Notes: generated from the letters alone by a model not told the origin. Positions 22,793 to 32,238 are shown, counted from the stretch's first letter. The stretch: DNA of 64,000 nt from Ecdyonurus torrentis (GCA_949318235.1 OX439133.1:24097741-24161740); one strand, 5' to 3'. Translations and numbers: made by a program.

Positions 22793-24091
22793 CCTGCAAC
22801 TTTGTTAAGTTATTAATAAAACGCATACAAAAGTGCAATGACTATAACTAATTTACATCCCTTGTAGACGTATTAGGAACAACGTCAGCTTATCGCTTAT
22901 CGTCAATTACATGTTGACTCTAAAGTAATAATGATATACAAGTCGCGTGCAATATTCAATGCAAGTATGTATATGTCTGAATGATGTAAAAAAAAAATCC
23001 CAATAATTCACCATTCAAATAGTTGGCGCTTTTATATATTCTTTATTTCTAATCATTTCCACTTTGACAATATTTATAAAATTTGGTCTATTCAATTCCT
23101 TTTCGAATCAAATCCATGTCGAATCAATTCCTTAGTTAAAAATATTTATAAAATATTGTCGATTCAGTTCTTTTTCGAATCAAATCTCTTTCGAACCAAT
23201 TCCACTTTAAATATGTTGTTTAATTTTTTGTCGATTCAATTCCTTTTCGAATCAAATCCATGTCGAATCAATTCCACTTAAAAAACATTTATAAAATATT
23301 GTCGATTCAGTTCCTTTTCGAATCAAATCCCTGTCGAATCAATTCCACTTTTAATATGTTGTTTTATTTTTTGTCGATTCAATTCCTTTTCGAATCAAAT
23401 CCATGTCGAATCAATTCCTTAGTTAAATATATTTATAAAATATTGTCGATTCAGTTCCTTTTCGAATCAAATCTCTTTCGAACCAATTCCACTTTAAATA
23501 TGTTGTTTAATTTTTTGTCGATTCAATTCCTTTTCGAATCAAATCCATGTCGAATCAATTCCACTTAAAAAATATTTATAAAATATTGTCGATTCAGTTC
23601 CTTTTCGAATCAAATCCCTGTCGAATCAATTCCACCCTGAAAATAAATATACAATTTGTGTCGATTCAATGCCTTTTCGTATCAAATCTCATTCGAATCA
23701 ATTCCTCTTTGCAAATATTTTTTAAAAAAATGTCGATTCAATTCCTTTTCGAAAAAATCTCTGTCGAATCAATTCCTCTTTGCAAATATTTTTAAAAAAA
23801 TGTCGATTCAATTCCTTTTCGAATCAAATCTCTGTCGAATCAATTCCACACTGAAAATAAATACGCTTTTTGTGTCGATTCAGTTCCTTTTCGAATCAAA
23901 TCTCTGTCGAATCATTTCCACCTTTCAATTCAAAGGTGAGTACTTTTAATTGTATATTTAGTTAGCAGGGTTGCCAAATAATACTCAAAAATTGATACCC
24001 CCCACCACTGTCGTCATCTCTACTACACCATCCCCACCACCTTTATTTTGTCGAATCAATTCCATGTCGAATCAATTCCGTTTCGAATCAA
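22793..24091 (+). repeat. right arm of the 1.3-kb inverted repeat
   Basis: Reverse complement of 18068-19366, starting CCTGCAACTTTGTTAAGT and ending CCGTTTCGAATCAA. The twelve 72-bp units run from about 23060 to 23925. The outer ~160 bp include GTTAGCAGGGTTGCCAAA. The frames here repeat those of the left arm and are not genes. Confidence 0.93.
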
Positions 24092-24191
24092 ATCCGTGGT
24101 CCCCACCCAGCAGTGGCTCGAACCTATACTCGGTGAGGAGTGCAAAGTTGCGAGTCAGCTGCCTTCACCACTCGGCCATACCAGCTCGGTA
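24092..24191 (-). ncRNA. tRNA-like relic (SINE head or tRNA pseudogene)
   Basis: On the minus strand TGGCCGAGTGG matches the RNA polymerase III A box and GGTTCGAGCC the B box, about 45 bp apart. The A-box type and spacing fit a class II (Ser/Leu) tRNA with a long variable arm. The anticodon loop position reads CTCGCAA, but the anticodon and acceptor stems do not pair, so it is not a functional tRNA. It directly abuts the outer end of the right foldback arm. A tRNA-derived SINE head is the likeliest explanation. Confidence 0.55.
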
Positions 24192-24800
24192 TAAATTCAT
24201 GTATTATTATACTTTCCATATAATTGGTAAAAAATTACATTTTGTATTCTTTTAGCATATAATGCACTTCCAACAGATATAAAGCAATGTATTTTTATGT
24301 GTTATTAAAGAAAAGCACTATAGAGAATAACCTAATAAAAAAAGTTTTATATATATCAAAATTATTTCGTGTTTAATATAATAAAATATGACTAAATCTT
24401 TACTTTAATAATAAAGCTAGCAAAATATGTATTCCCTATATAATCAGAAAATGTATGGAAATTGTGATTTCCATTGTTTTCATTTATGTGAAATACATTA
24501 TTATTATTTCTAATCTACTGGGACATATATAGTACATATAGAACGTAATATCTTATATGTCGCATTTTTTATTATTTTGTTTTTACTAAAATCCATACAA
24601 TTTGTTCTTTAAATTTGCATATTTATAGCGAAAATTCATTTTTTTTAATAAACCAAATAATGGATCTATTTATTTGTCAATTTATTTGTTTCTTTGATTT
24701 GTTAATTTACATTTTATAGATTTGTTAAAAAACTAAAATTTAAAACGTATTAAAATATACTTGAAAGATTTAACCGTTTGGTTATTGATTATTTAACTAC

Positions 24801-24804
<4 letters not shown>
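24192..24804. other. AT-rich non-coding DNA
   Basis: Nothing recognised. Confidence 0.55.

Positions 24805-24883
<79 letters not shown>
24805..24883. repeat. (AT)n microsatellite
   Basis: About 79 bp of pure AT, ending where a truncated MITE begins. The Tyr-Ile repeat frames on the minus strand derive from it. Confidence 0.97.
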
Positions 24884-24887
<4 letters not shown>

Positions 24888-24890
<3 letters not shown>

Positions 24891-24994
24891 GCCAAAGAAA
24901 ATAGCCAAAAACGATGTTTGTCCATACTGAGCAATGACTCCAGTATGGCCTCCAAGTACATTAAATATGACGTCATCCGCATACACCCTTATAG
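24888..24994 (+). mobile_element. TATAGGG-end MITE, copy 8 (right third only)
   Basis: AAAATAGCCAAAAACGATGT, TTGTCCATACTGAGCAATGA, CTCCAGTATGGCCTCCAAG and exact TGACGTCA (24968-24975) precede a CATACACCCTTATA end. The left two thirds are absent and (AT)n stands at the break. Confidence 0.83.
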
Positions 24995-25143
24995 ATATAA
25001 TTTTGATGTAATAATATAATTTAAAAGTTTATGGAGTAATTTGAATGTATTATTCCAATTTTAAATGTAAGAATATTGGGATGTTAAAAATAAAACAAAC
25101 AGATGCTAAAATTTCTGGTCATTTTAAATTATAAAATTTTGTG

Positions 25144-25186
<43 letters not shown>

Positions 25187-25853
25187 AACTTACACCTTTA
25201 ATAAGTAATATATTTTTACTTTAAAGAGACATTAATCGACTTTTTTATACCTTATAATATATAAAATAGTATTATATCAACCAACTTTTTTTTTGTTAAA
25301 GACATGGAATTTAGTTCAATATTAAAGGTGTCAAAATTTAATCGTTTTATCATCATATTTGATGTGATATTTATCGAATGTGACTCTCTTTCTCTCTCGT
25401 TTATTTAACGACACGTTACTTTTAACGTCTTTTCTAACGTTTTATGTCTCTGTTATCTTATGTAGTATTATATATCTATATAAATATACAGTATATATAT
25501 ACATAGAGAGATATCCAATTTTATACTTTACCCCCTTAAGAAATACCATAGCGTATAGTGTGAGAGCTATTTTATGAAATAATGTACATTCACTCGCAAA
25601 TTAATATGGATTTTAATTTTTAGTATTATTTTAGATTTGATTTTTGATATATTGTATTTGTACTGTATTCTTTACCTAAAAAGTCATATATTATAATTTA
25701 AAATATTTTTTAACATAACTATATACACGTATATTATATATTTCATTATGTGTACATGTACCTATTTTTGAATATCCAAAATTAAAGAATAAAAAAATTA
25801 GGTTTTATCTTTTAGATAATTTATTTTACGTTTCAGTTTTAAGCTACATTCTC

Positions 25854-25855
<2 letters not shown>
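24995..25855. other. AT-rich non-coding DNA
   Basis: No gene. A pure A-run of about 37 bases lies at 25147-25183. Confidence 0.55.

Positions 25856-25921
<66 letters not shown>
25856..25921. repeat. (GA)n microsatellite
   Basis: 66 bp of uninterrupted GA. Confidence 0.97.
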
Positions 25922-25925
<4 letters not shown>

Positions 25926-26872
25926 AAATGAAGATAAAAAGGTGTAAATTTATTTTCCACTTGACTAATAAAATTAACAGATATCTAAAAAAACAAAAAA
26001 CATAAATAATAATAATATAATATGCCACGGCGAAGAACTATTTTTCTGTTTTTTTTCGTAGTCTATGTTTGAAAAATATAAATATTTAAAACTCATATTC
26101 TCATATACCATTGCTAAAACACGATGAAAGGTTATTTTAACAGGAAGTACTCATTTTTCTCGGATTCTAATCAAGTTACAGAAATTAAATTCAAACCCCA
26201 TTAACCTCAATATTACATTGATCACTTGTTTAATTTTGTTGTTTACCTGGGGAAAATTGTTTGCAAAAAAGGGATGCATCCAATTGTAAAAATCTCTGAT
26301 CTGGTTTTGGCCAGCATATTGTGTTGCTATTTTAAACAAAGTTTATTGCTGTAATAATAATAACTGCAGTACAAAATTCAAGAAAAAAAAATCGTTACTG
26401 CGAGAATTACTTTTTTTTTATTGGGTTTTCAAATTAAATTGCACAAATTCCTTGATTCTCTCCTTCTAATACTGCAGATGTTTGCAGGAGTAAATTTGAA
26501 TTCTTCTAACACGTTTCCCCCTTTTATGTGAAAATCTCAGGGAAAAAGTATATGCATAATAATGAAAGTGTTGATTTTTTTTATGCTTTCAAATAAAAAG
26601 AAAAGTTTTCAAAGATTTTATTTAACTTCATTATTATAAATGAAACAGACACTCATGGAGAAATTATGCAAATAATGTTGCATTGGACAATTGCTATATT
26701 GTTGAGCACAAATGTTGCTATTTTGTAATAATACTAATTAATATAAGTAATGAGAAAGACTAATGATTTTAGGGACAATATTTGAGCACATTTTTAGTAG
26801 ATTTTATTAAAGTCAATATTTTATTATATACCTTTATTAAATACATTTCAGTAATCAATTCACAAATAAAAA
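25922..26872. other. AT-rich non-coding DNA
   Basis: Nothing recognised. Open frames of 62-68 residues lack any supporting feature. Confidence 0.5.
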
Positions 26873-27020
26873 ATAACGACAATGCCCCCAAAAAGCATGT
26901 GACGTCATTTTCCGTTACTCGTTTATTTGAATTTGCAGCGGAGTTTGATCATCTTCTCCAAATTCATAAAAAGAGTAACGGAAAATAACGTTATGGTTTT
27001 CGAGGGTGTGGTTGTCATTT
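26873..27020. mobile_element. ~148-bp inverted-repeat element with CRE site
   Basis: ACGACAATGCCCCCAAAAAG, then CATTTTCCGTTACTC on the left, is mirrored by GAGTAACGGAAAATAACG and TTTTCGAGGGTGTGGTTGTC on the right. Exact TGACGTCA at 26900-26907 in the left arm; the right arm has AACGTTA in the equivalent place. Single copy here. Confidence 0.65.
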
Positions 27021-27119
27021 TTATTCATAAATTAATTACTGGAATGTATTTAATAGAATCTACTACATTTTTCCCAATACTAGTTCAAGTGGATACAGTG
27101 TAATTATGTATGGAAAGTC

Positions 27120-27195
27120 AACTGTGATTGGCTAGTAGGTTCATAACACGCTCTTTGATTGGTTTAGCACCACGGATACAGCTTTTGGCGGGAAC
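27120..27195 (+). promoter_or_regulatory. promoter-like cluster: two CCAAT boxes and an E2F-type site
   Basis: Two inverted CCAAT boxes (ATTGG at 27127-27131 and 27158-27162) are 31 bp apart and followed by TTTTGGCGGGAACG (27184-27197), which fits the classical E2F consensus TTTGGCGGGAA. Paired CCAAT boxes at about this spacing plus E2F sites are known from promoters of cell-cycle and replication genes. The next ~170 bp are richer in CpG than the surroundings. No start codon with a plausible frame follows within the window, so an alternative first exon, an old promoter or coincidence are all possible. Confidence 0.35.
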
Positions 27196-27308
27196 GACCT
27201 TGTTTTGGCCAGAGTGTTCTTTCTAAAAATTTACTCAACTACAGATTCTAAATACTGTTCTATACTCGTCTTATAAAGCTTAAGCTACCTGCCGTTCGAC
27301 CCTTTACG

Positions 27309-27359
27309 GTATCGCCCAGCCGCCCTCCTGTGAAATGCGCGCGAAAAAATGGGCGATAC
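27309..27359. other. hairpin, perfect 10-bp stem
   Basis: GTATCGCCCA (27309-27318) and TGGGCGATAC (27350-27359) are exact complements around a loop rich in G+C containing GCGCGCG. It is downstream of the CCAAT/E2F cluster and could be a small transposon relic or a structured 5' leader. Confidence 0.5.
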
Positions 27360-27695
27360 ATTAGTCATTAGTGGTAAAACGATAAATCGGCCAAGGTTTT
27401 TTGAGTCAAGTATAATAATGTTCCTCATTATGCTGTGTACATCTTAACTATTATGCTAAGTGTATTAATCACTATTGTATACAGTATGTACAATTTAACA
27501 CAAATTATGGTGTTATGCATATATGTTGCTACATTGAGCTAGCATAATTATTTATTACGTTTTAATTTTTGTCCGTGCACAATTGTAAAAACTTAAATAC
27601 ATCCTGATAGCTTGAAAAACTTGAAATAAAAATATAAAATTCATGATAGGATATCATCATACATACACATTATTATATCTCTCACACATACTGTT
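27360..27695. other. AT-rich non-coding DNA
   Basis: Nothing recognised. Confidence 0.55.
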
Positions 27696-27783
27696 ACAAA
27701 GTAGGACAGGCAACTTTTGGATTTCATGACGTCATGAATTCCAGCTCTACGATAGAAATTATAAAGCAAGTTGCCTACTTTAC
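27696..27783. mobile_element. 88-bp inverted repeat with CATGACGTCATG
   Basis: AAAGTAGGACAGGCAACTT at the left is mirrored by AAGCAAGTTGCCTACTTT at the right, with a 12-bp perfect palindrome CATGACGTCATG (27725-27736) inside. It is probably a very small MITE. Only one copy is seen. Confidence 0.6.
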
Positions 27784-28162
27784 AAGTTGTCTCCCCAGTT
27801 TATAAGGCTTCAGTATAGGAACATAATATGTATGTACAGTATAATAAATAGTCCAATCTCATGATTTATCATTTGAGTGATATTTTTTTCTTGATGCTAG
27901 AATCTCTTTAAGAGTGATATATATAGAAAGTTCGTATCTATGAAAATCAAAAGCTGACCCCCTCGTTTTTTGATGTCATTTAAAAGTCAATGGTTAGAAC
28001 TACCCTAAATAAAAATTTACGGTCCAGTGAGCAGTATAGATAAGAATGAAAAACGTATTTTGAATTTAATATGAATGCTTATGGGATTATGTTTTCAAAT
28101 TACGTAATGATAATAAAAACTAATTATTACATACTCTTTGAACTATGAACTATGCGGATCAC
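27784..28162. other. AT-rich non-coding DNA
   Basis: Nothing recognised. Confidence 0.55.
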
Positions 28163-28504
28163 TTAAGGCATAAAAATCATAAAAGAACACGTTCTTTTTA
28201 ATCGTTAAACACAAAATGGGATCTAGAAAACTAATGATAATTTTTACCAGAATGTAAATATGGCTCTACAAGAAAGTGTGAAAAAAATGTAAAGTATGCT
28301 ATTTGCGTGAATATTTCTGTGTATGACGTCAGAAACAGGCAAAAATTAGTATGAAAATGTTGGGCGGGTTGCATAAATTGAAATTTTCTGATCACTGCTA
28401 TGGAGCTACAGTTGAGTTTTGAGACCAATTAAAGCTATTTATGTAAGTCTAAGTCTGTATGTGATATAAATGCTTATGGTTTCTTCTGGTTTATTTCTAT
28501 AAGG
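28163..28504 (-). mobile_element. TTAA-flanked MITE family, copy 3
   Basis: Reverse-oriented relative to 12863-13223. It starts TTAAGGCATA and carries CACAAAATGGGATCTAG, exact TGACGTCA (28324-28331), TTGCATAAATTGAAATTTTC and GATCACTGCTATGGAGCTAC. The far end (TCTGGTTTATTTCTATAAGG) is diverged. The 65-residue minus frame is repeat-derived. Confidence 0.7.
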
Positions 28505-28800
28505 AAAAAATAAAAATAAAAATTAATAAATAATAATAAAAAAATAATGAGTAAACAATAAAAAAAATGGCTTTTTAAAATTGAGTTAAATCTCCGAAGT
28601 ATCATATTTTCAACCTTAAAAAATAATTACTTGTTACTAATCATAATGCAAGGCGAGAAAATTAATTTGTAAACCCGGAAATTAAAATTTTGTGGAGCTT
28701 AAATTTCATTATTTTTGTTCTTTAACCTGTCTGTAGATTAAATATGTCCCATATAAAGTAACAAATCCAAGATACGTCATTATAGTAGGCAGTCCTAAAG
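28505..28800. other. AT-rich non-coding DNA
   Basis: Nothing recognised between two copies of the same MITE family. Confidence 0.55.
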
Positions 28801-29156
28801 TTAAAGCCATAGACCACATAAAACAACATGTGCTTTTCAATGAATAAACACGAAATGGGATCTTCAAAACTAATTATAATTTTTATACCAGAATGTAAAT
28901 GTAGCTCCGCGAGTGAAAATACTGTAAAGTACGCAATTTTCGTGACTATTCATGTTTCTGACGTCAGAAACATGCAAAAATTTGTAAAAAAAGAAAAAAA
29001 AATGTTGTGCTAGTTGCATAAATCAAAATTTTCTGATCACTGCTACGGAGACGGAGCTACAATTGGGTTTTGAGACAAACTAGAGTTATTTATGTTAGTC
29101 CTATCAAGTGTTTTGTGATACAAATGCCTATGTTTTCTTCTGGTCTATTCCCTTAA
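28801..29156 (-). mobile_element. TTAA-flanked MITE family, copy 4
   Basis: 356 bp bounded by TTAA on both sides, starting TTAAAGCCATAGACCACAT and ending TCTGGTCTATTCCCTTAA. Exact TGACGTCA at 28959-28966. It is in the same orientation as copy 3, about 300 bp away, and opposite to copies 1 and 2. The duplicated GGAGACGGAGCTAC phrase is a small local expansion. Confidence 0.77.
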
Positions 29157-29371
29157 AGATAAAGCTAATTTATTCATTAGCACTTTTATGATACTTAGGA
29201 TAGGATATCATTTTATTAAAGTATTTTTTATCATATTTTCACTATGCTTAATTTATATCATTATATAGAGCATAAATGTGGCTTAATTAGAACAACGCAT
29301 TAAATCGTACAATATAATATTTATGCTTTAAAAAAAAAAGGTAAGTATCATGATGCAATAATACCTTTCAT
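29157..29371. other. AT-rich non-coding DNA
   Basis: Nothing recognised. Confidence 0.55.
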
Positions 29372-29568
29372 TGTAGGCCAGTATTAAACCTTTGATCACA
29401 CTCTTCTAAGCTCAACTACCAGATGTATGCAACCCGGACCACTGACTCTCGAAATACCAAGAGTTGACAGAACTTGTCTAGCATAGTGGTCAAACTGCCA
29501 GCACAGCCAGGTCGCCAGTCTTTGTACGGTTTTACCCATCCAAGAACTGACGACGCTCTACGTTGCTC
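29372..29568 (-). ncRNA. 5S-rRNA-like SINE relic
   Basis: On the minus strand the first ~42 bases read GAGCAACGTAGAGCG, TCGTCAGTTCTTGGATGGG, TAAAACCG. This matches the 3' half of animal 5S rRNA by eye (AGCAACGT..., GTCAGTACTTGGATGGG, GACCG), including the internal-promoter C-box region. It then continues into ~150 bp of GC-richer unrelated sequence (GACCTGGCTGTGCTGGCAG, TTTGACCACTATGCTAGAC). A 5S head fused to a unique body is the structure of SINE3-type retroposons. The 5' half of the 5S part is missing, so it is truncated and not a functional 5S gene. Confidence 0.55.
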
Positions 29569-29802
29569 AAATATTATCATACATTATTATGAAGTGTAAC
29601 ACAGATTATATTATGTGATAAACAAATTGTATAAAAAATAGCCTAGCATAATTATTATGTGTTTATTTTTGTATATGCATGCAATTAGGTAGTGGGCTTG
29701 AACTAAACCGTCGACCAACTTACGGCTACCTCTTAAACTCAGGTAAGGCCCTATTTTTTACAAAGTGATTGGGCTTCTTATAAAAAAAAGTCTTTGCTTT
29801 GA

Positions 29803-29847
<45 letters not shown>

Positions 29848-30178
29848 AAATTTATTATTACAGAAATTACTTGTGGTCGTAAGCTGCACCCTCTATCTAA
29901 ACTGAAGTTATATTTTCGTTGCAACAATCACATTAACAACTTAAGCTCGTGCTGTAAACTACACACAAATATTAAGCCAGCTTCGAAAAAAAATCTTTGT
30001 TAAAAACATCTGATCATGACGTCATTACTTGTTTATGACGTTTTATGTATGACAGATCATTGTTATTTCTTCGTTTAGAACTTTGGACCTGATAAAAATG
30101 AACGAAACTTCACACAAAAAAAGTTCCATGCTCAACATGCGACTCAATTTTATCGGCTTAAAAAAACAAACAAGATCA
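29569..30178. other. AT-rich DNA with T-run
   Basis: No gene. A T-run of about 37 bases lies at 29806-29842, and a TGACGTCA at 30017-30024 is outside any recognised element. The hairpin phrase CTTAAACTCAGGTAAG near 29731-29748 echoes 473-493. Confidence 0.5.
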
Positions 30179-30215
30179 ACCAATGAATGTGTCTTATTTT
30201 GCTAGTCAGCCAATC
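30179..30215 (-). promoter_or_regulatory. paired CCAAT boxes
   Basis: CCAAT at 30180-30184 and 30210-30214, 30 bp apart. The second has the context CAGCCAATCACTGTTA, resembling the complement of the first box at 27120 (TAGCCAATCACAGTT). No E2F-like site was found next to them. Weak evidence for a promoter; the two regions may be distant copies of one sequence. Confidence 0.25.
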
Positions 30216-30382
30216 ACTGTTAATGAGATTTACTTTACTTTACAGAAAAAGCTTAAGTATTGTTTACATGACGAGTAAATTTGACGCACATCGAAGCGCG
30301 TTGACGGATTAACAAAGTTATGGAATACTATAAACAAAATGGAGCCGTTCACATGTAATTTTACTTTGTTCCAACCAAGATG

Positions 30383-30507
<125 letters not shown>

Positions 30508-30602
30508 GGTGTAGTTTGCCTAGGTAGCAGCAGGGATGAAACGTCACAGAAGGTTAATCAAAACAAGAGGGGAAATTTAGCCCCAAAAGAGGGAAAATTT
30601 TG

Positions 30603-30729
30603 TGTCCATCCTCCTCTTTCAGGTACATAATGCATTGTACCTGAGAGACCACGTGGGTCTGTTTTCAGTCACCTTGTATGACATATGGCAAAATTCGAAG
30701 TTTTACGAAGGAAACCGAGTTCTGACGAC
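30603..30729 (+). other. exon-like patch, unknown
   Basis: A pyrimidine-rich ATCCTCCTCTTTCAG at 30608-30622 resembles a splice acceptor. The frame after it (residues Val-His-Asn-Ala-Leu-Tyr-Leu-Arg-Asp-His-Val-Gly...) stays open for more than 45 codons with near-average G+C, and a weak donor GTAAAA follows GACGACA. No domain is recognised. The patch also contains an inverted pair CAGGTACA / TGTACCTG (30621-30644), so a decayed mobile element is just as likely. Downstream the frame runs into a T-run and a palindromic repeat, which are not coding. Confidence 0.18.
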
Positions 30730-30782
30730 AGTAAAAGGGCAAATTATACCACCTTCTATATCGATTTTTTTTTTTTTTTTTT

Positions 30783-30955
30783 TTGCGGAAAAAAGGTCTA
30801 TCTTGTATTTTGTCAGGGGGAGCAAAAGGCCTATCTCATTTTTTGTCAGTGGAAGCAAAAGGCCTATCTCGTTCCCGAACGTTATGGAGATGGCGCTCGA
30901 GATAGACCTTTTGCTTTCCCTGACAAAATACGAGATATATACCTTTTTTTCGCAA
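30783..30955. mobile_element. palindrome with internal tandem motif, copy 2
   Basis: TTGCGGAAAAAAGGTCTATC at the left mirrors ATATATACCTTTTTTTCGCAA at the right. TATTTTGTCAGGGGGAGCAA, AAGGCCTATCTC and a second TTTTTGTCAGTGGAAGCAAA form a ~35-bp motif repeated in tandem before the inverted copy. It has the same design as 15228-15367 and shares the TTTTGTCA...AGCAAAA core. The frames across it (107 and 125 residues) are by-products. Confidence 0.65.
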
Positions 30956-31436
30956 CAAGATCGAATATATGTTTTTTAACTTATTGTTACATGAAAGACA
31001 AATATTAATGAAAATATTTATATCTCATACGCATCTGACGTTGTGATTCATATATATTATATGAGATTAGTAATTGGATTACCTCTTTAACCTTAACCTC
31101 CTTTGCAGTCACTATTTCGCATTACGCAAGATAATCCATGTTAAGAACACGAGGTAAAAAATAAGAAAACAAATTCTTTTGTCTTCTAAAAGAAAAGAAA
31201 GAAAAAAAAATTTCTCATGAAAAAACATCTGGCAAAATTAATAAGAACAAAGCACTTTTTTTCTTATGTTAAAAAATAAAGGAAGAAAAAAGAAAATATT
31301 TTTACATATTTTATTAAATTTATAATTTTGAGTTATTTTTATATAAAAATACAATTTTAATATTTATAACTCATATTTAAAAATCTATATATGTTTATTA
31401 TACTTTTTAAATAAAAAATAATAAAACAAAAATTAC
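30956..31436. other. AT-rich non-coding DNA
   Basis: Nothing recognised. Confidence 0.55.
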
Positions 31437-31545
31437 ATAATAATAATAATAAAGATTTTATTGAGCAAATAAAATACAATACAAACATTGCACATAGTCA
31501 AAAGAGTTGCTCAACAGAAGATCAAAAAAGGCAAAGCCCATACAA
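31437..31545 (-). mobile_element. LINE-like 3' tail with (ATT)n end
   Basis: On the minus strand GGGCTTTGCC ... TGTTGAGCAACTC ... TGCAATGTTTGTATTGTATT ... TTGCTCAATAAAATCTTTATT is followed by ATT repeats. A GC-richer tail, an AATAAA signal and a short 3' microsatellite are typical of 5'-truncated CR1/L2/RTE-type non-LTR retrotransposons or SINEs that share their tail. No reverse transcriptase is present. Confidence 0.5.
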
Positions 31546-32030
31546 AATTTGATATCCAAAAATAGAAAAGAGTAAGTAACATCAAGTTATTTTGTCAAAT
31601 ATTTGTGTAAAATTGATTTTAGAAAGTTTGAAAATAATTTTAAATGACTTTTCATAATTTTTATTTAAAATGTTCTTTATTTTTAAAATAACTCATTTAT
31701 AATATAATAATTTTAATTATCATAACTATCAGCGCAGTTGGATCTTGTGTATTTGTTTACAAATATAAGATATTAAATCGGGTTATAATACATACATCAC
31801 ACTGAAATGCAGAATATGTAATAGTACTTATTTTCCTTTAGAACGTGCCTTGTGGCGCCTGGGCTTGTGACGCCCCAGAAATTATTTTGTCGCACCAAAT
31901 TTTTACAAATTTTAGTTCCAAAATTTTCCACATGTCGCTCTAATTGGCAAGCGGTTGTTAACATACTTAATCCCCTTTGGTATTTTAGGGGCTCCACACA
32001 TTGTTTAAAGCAAAATAAAAGATATTCAAG
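31546..32030. other. non-coding DNA with GC-richer part
   Basis: 31840-32030 is richer in G+C (GTGGCGCCTGGGCTTGTGAC, TTTTAGGGGCTCCACAC). Frames of 75-90 residues overlap on opposite strands and neither resembles a known family. Possibly an old retroposon. Confidence 0.4.
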
Positions 32031-32114
32031 ATGGCGGATGAAAATTTGCACAATACAATATTTAATCAAGCTAAGTTAACCAAAATTAGATTAAATTTAA
32101 TTAAATTAACATAA
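32031..32114 (+). other. short ATG-initiated frame in a start-like context
   Basis: CAAGATGGCGGATG has a good initiator context and also resembles a YY1-type site. The frame encodes 27 residues beginning Met-Ala-Asp-Glu-Asn-Leu before a TAA inside low-complexity TTAAA sequence. It could be the relic of a first coding exon, but no clear 5' splice site is seen. Confidence 0.15.
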
Positions 32115-32183
32115 ACATAAATTAACATAAATTAAATTAAATTAATTTGAATTAATTAAAAATTAAATTAAAAAAATTAATTT

Positions 32184-32235
<52 letters not shown>
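32115..32235. repeat. TTAAATT low-complexity and T-run
   Basis: Degenerate ATTAAATTAA sequence followed by about 49 uninterrupted T residues (32187-32235). Confidence 0.93.

Positions 32236-32238
<3 letters not shown>

Larger units (their letters stand above)
18068..24091. mobile_element. Foldback-like element, 6.0 kb
   Basis: Two 1299-bp arms (18068-19366 and 22793-24091) are reverse complements of each other with no indel noticed and only two substitutions noticed (at 19241 and 19317 relative to the other arm). They flank a 3426-bp centre. Long inverted arms built largely of short tandem repeats around a variable middle are the hallmark of Foldback-type elements (Drosophila FB; Galileo, P superfamily, is similar). 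No transposase frame is present. No convincing target duplication flanks the outer ends, so an inverted duplication of other origin, or an assembly error, remains possible. The centre has collected at least five other repeats. Confidence 0.7.

Noticed and set aside
24092..24191. Functional Ser/Leu tRNA gene
   Set aside because: Acceptor and anticodon stems do not pair although the A and B boxes are good.
24789..24986. Tyr-Ile repeat proteins (also at 30230-30547)
   Set aside because: (AT)n microsatellite translations present on both strands.
29698..29745. Second tRNA-like element (complement begins AGGTAG and ends CTACCT)
   Set aside because: Too short for a tRNA; the T arm does not pair and no anticodon arm is present.
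32031..32114. A real gene starting at ATGGCGGATG
   Set aside because: The frame stops after 27 codons in low-complexity DNA and no splice donor of quality follows; kept only as a weak note.
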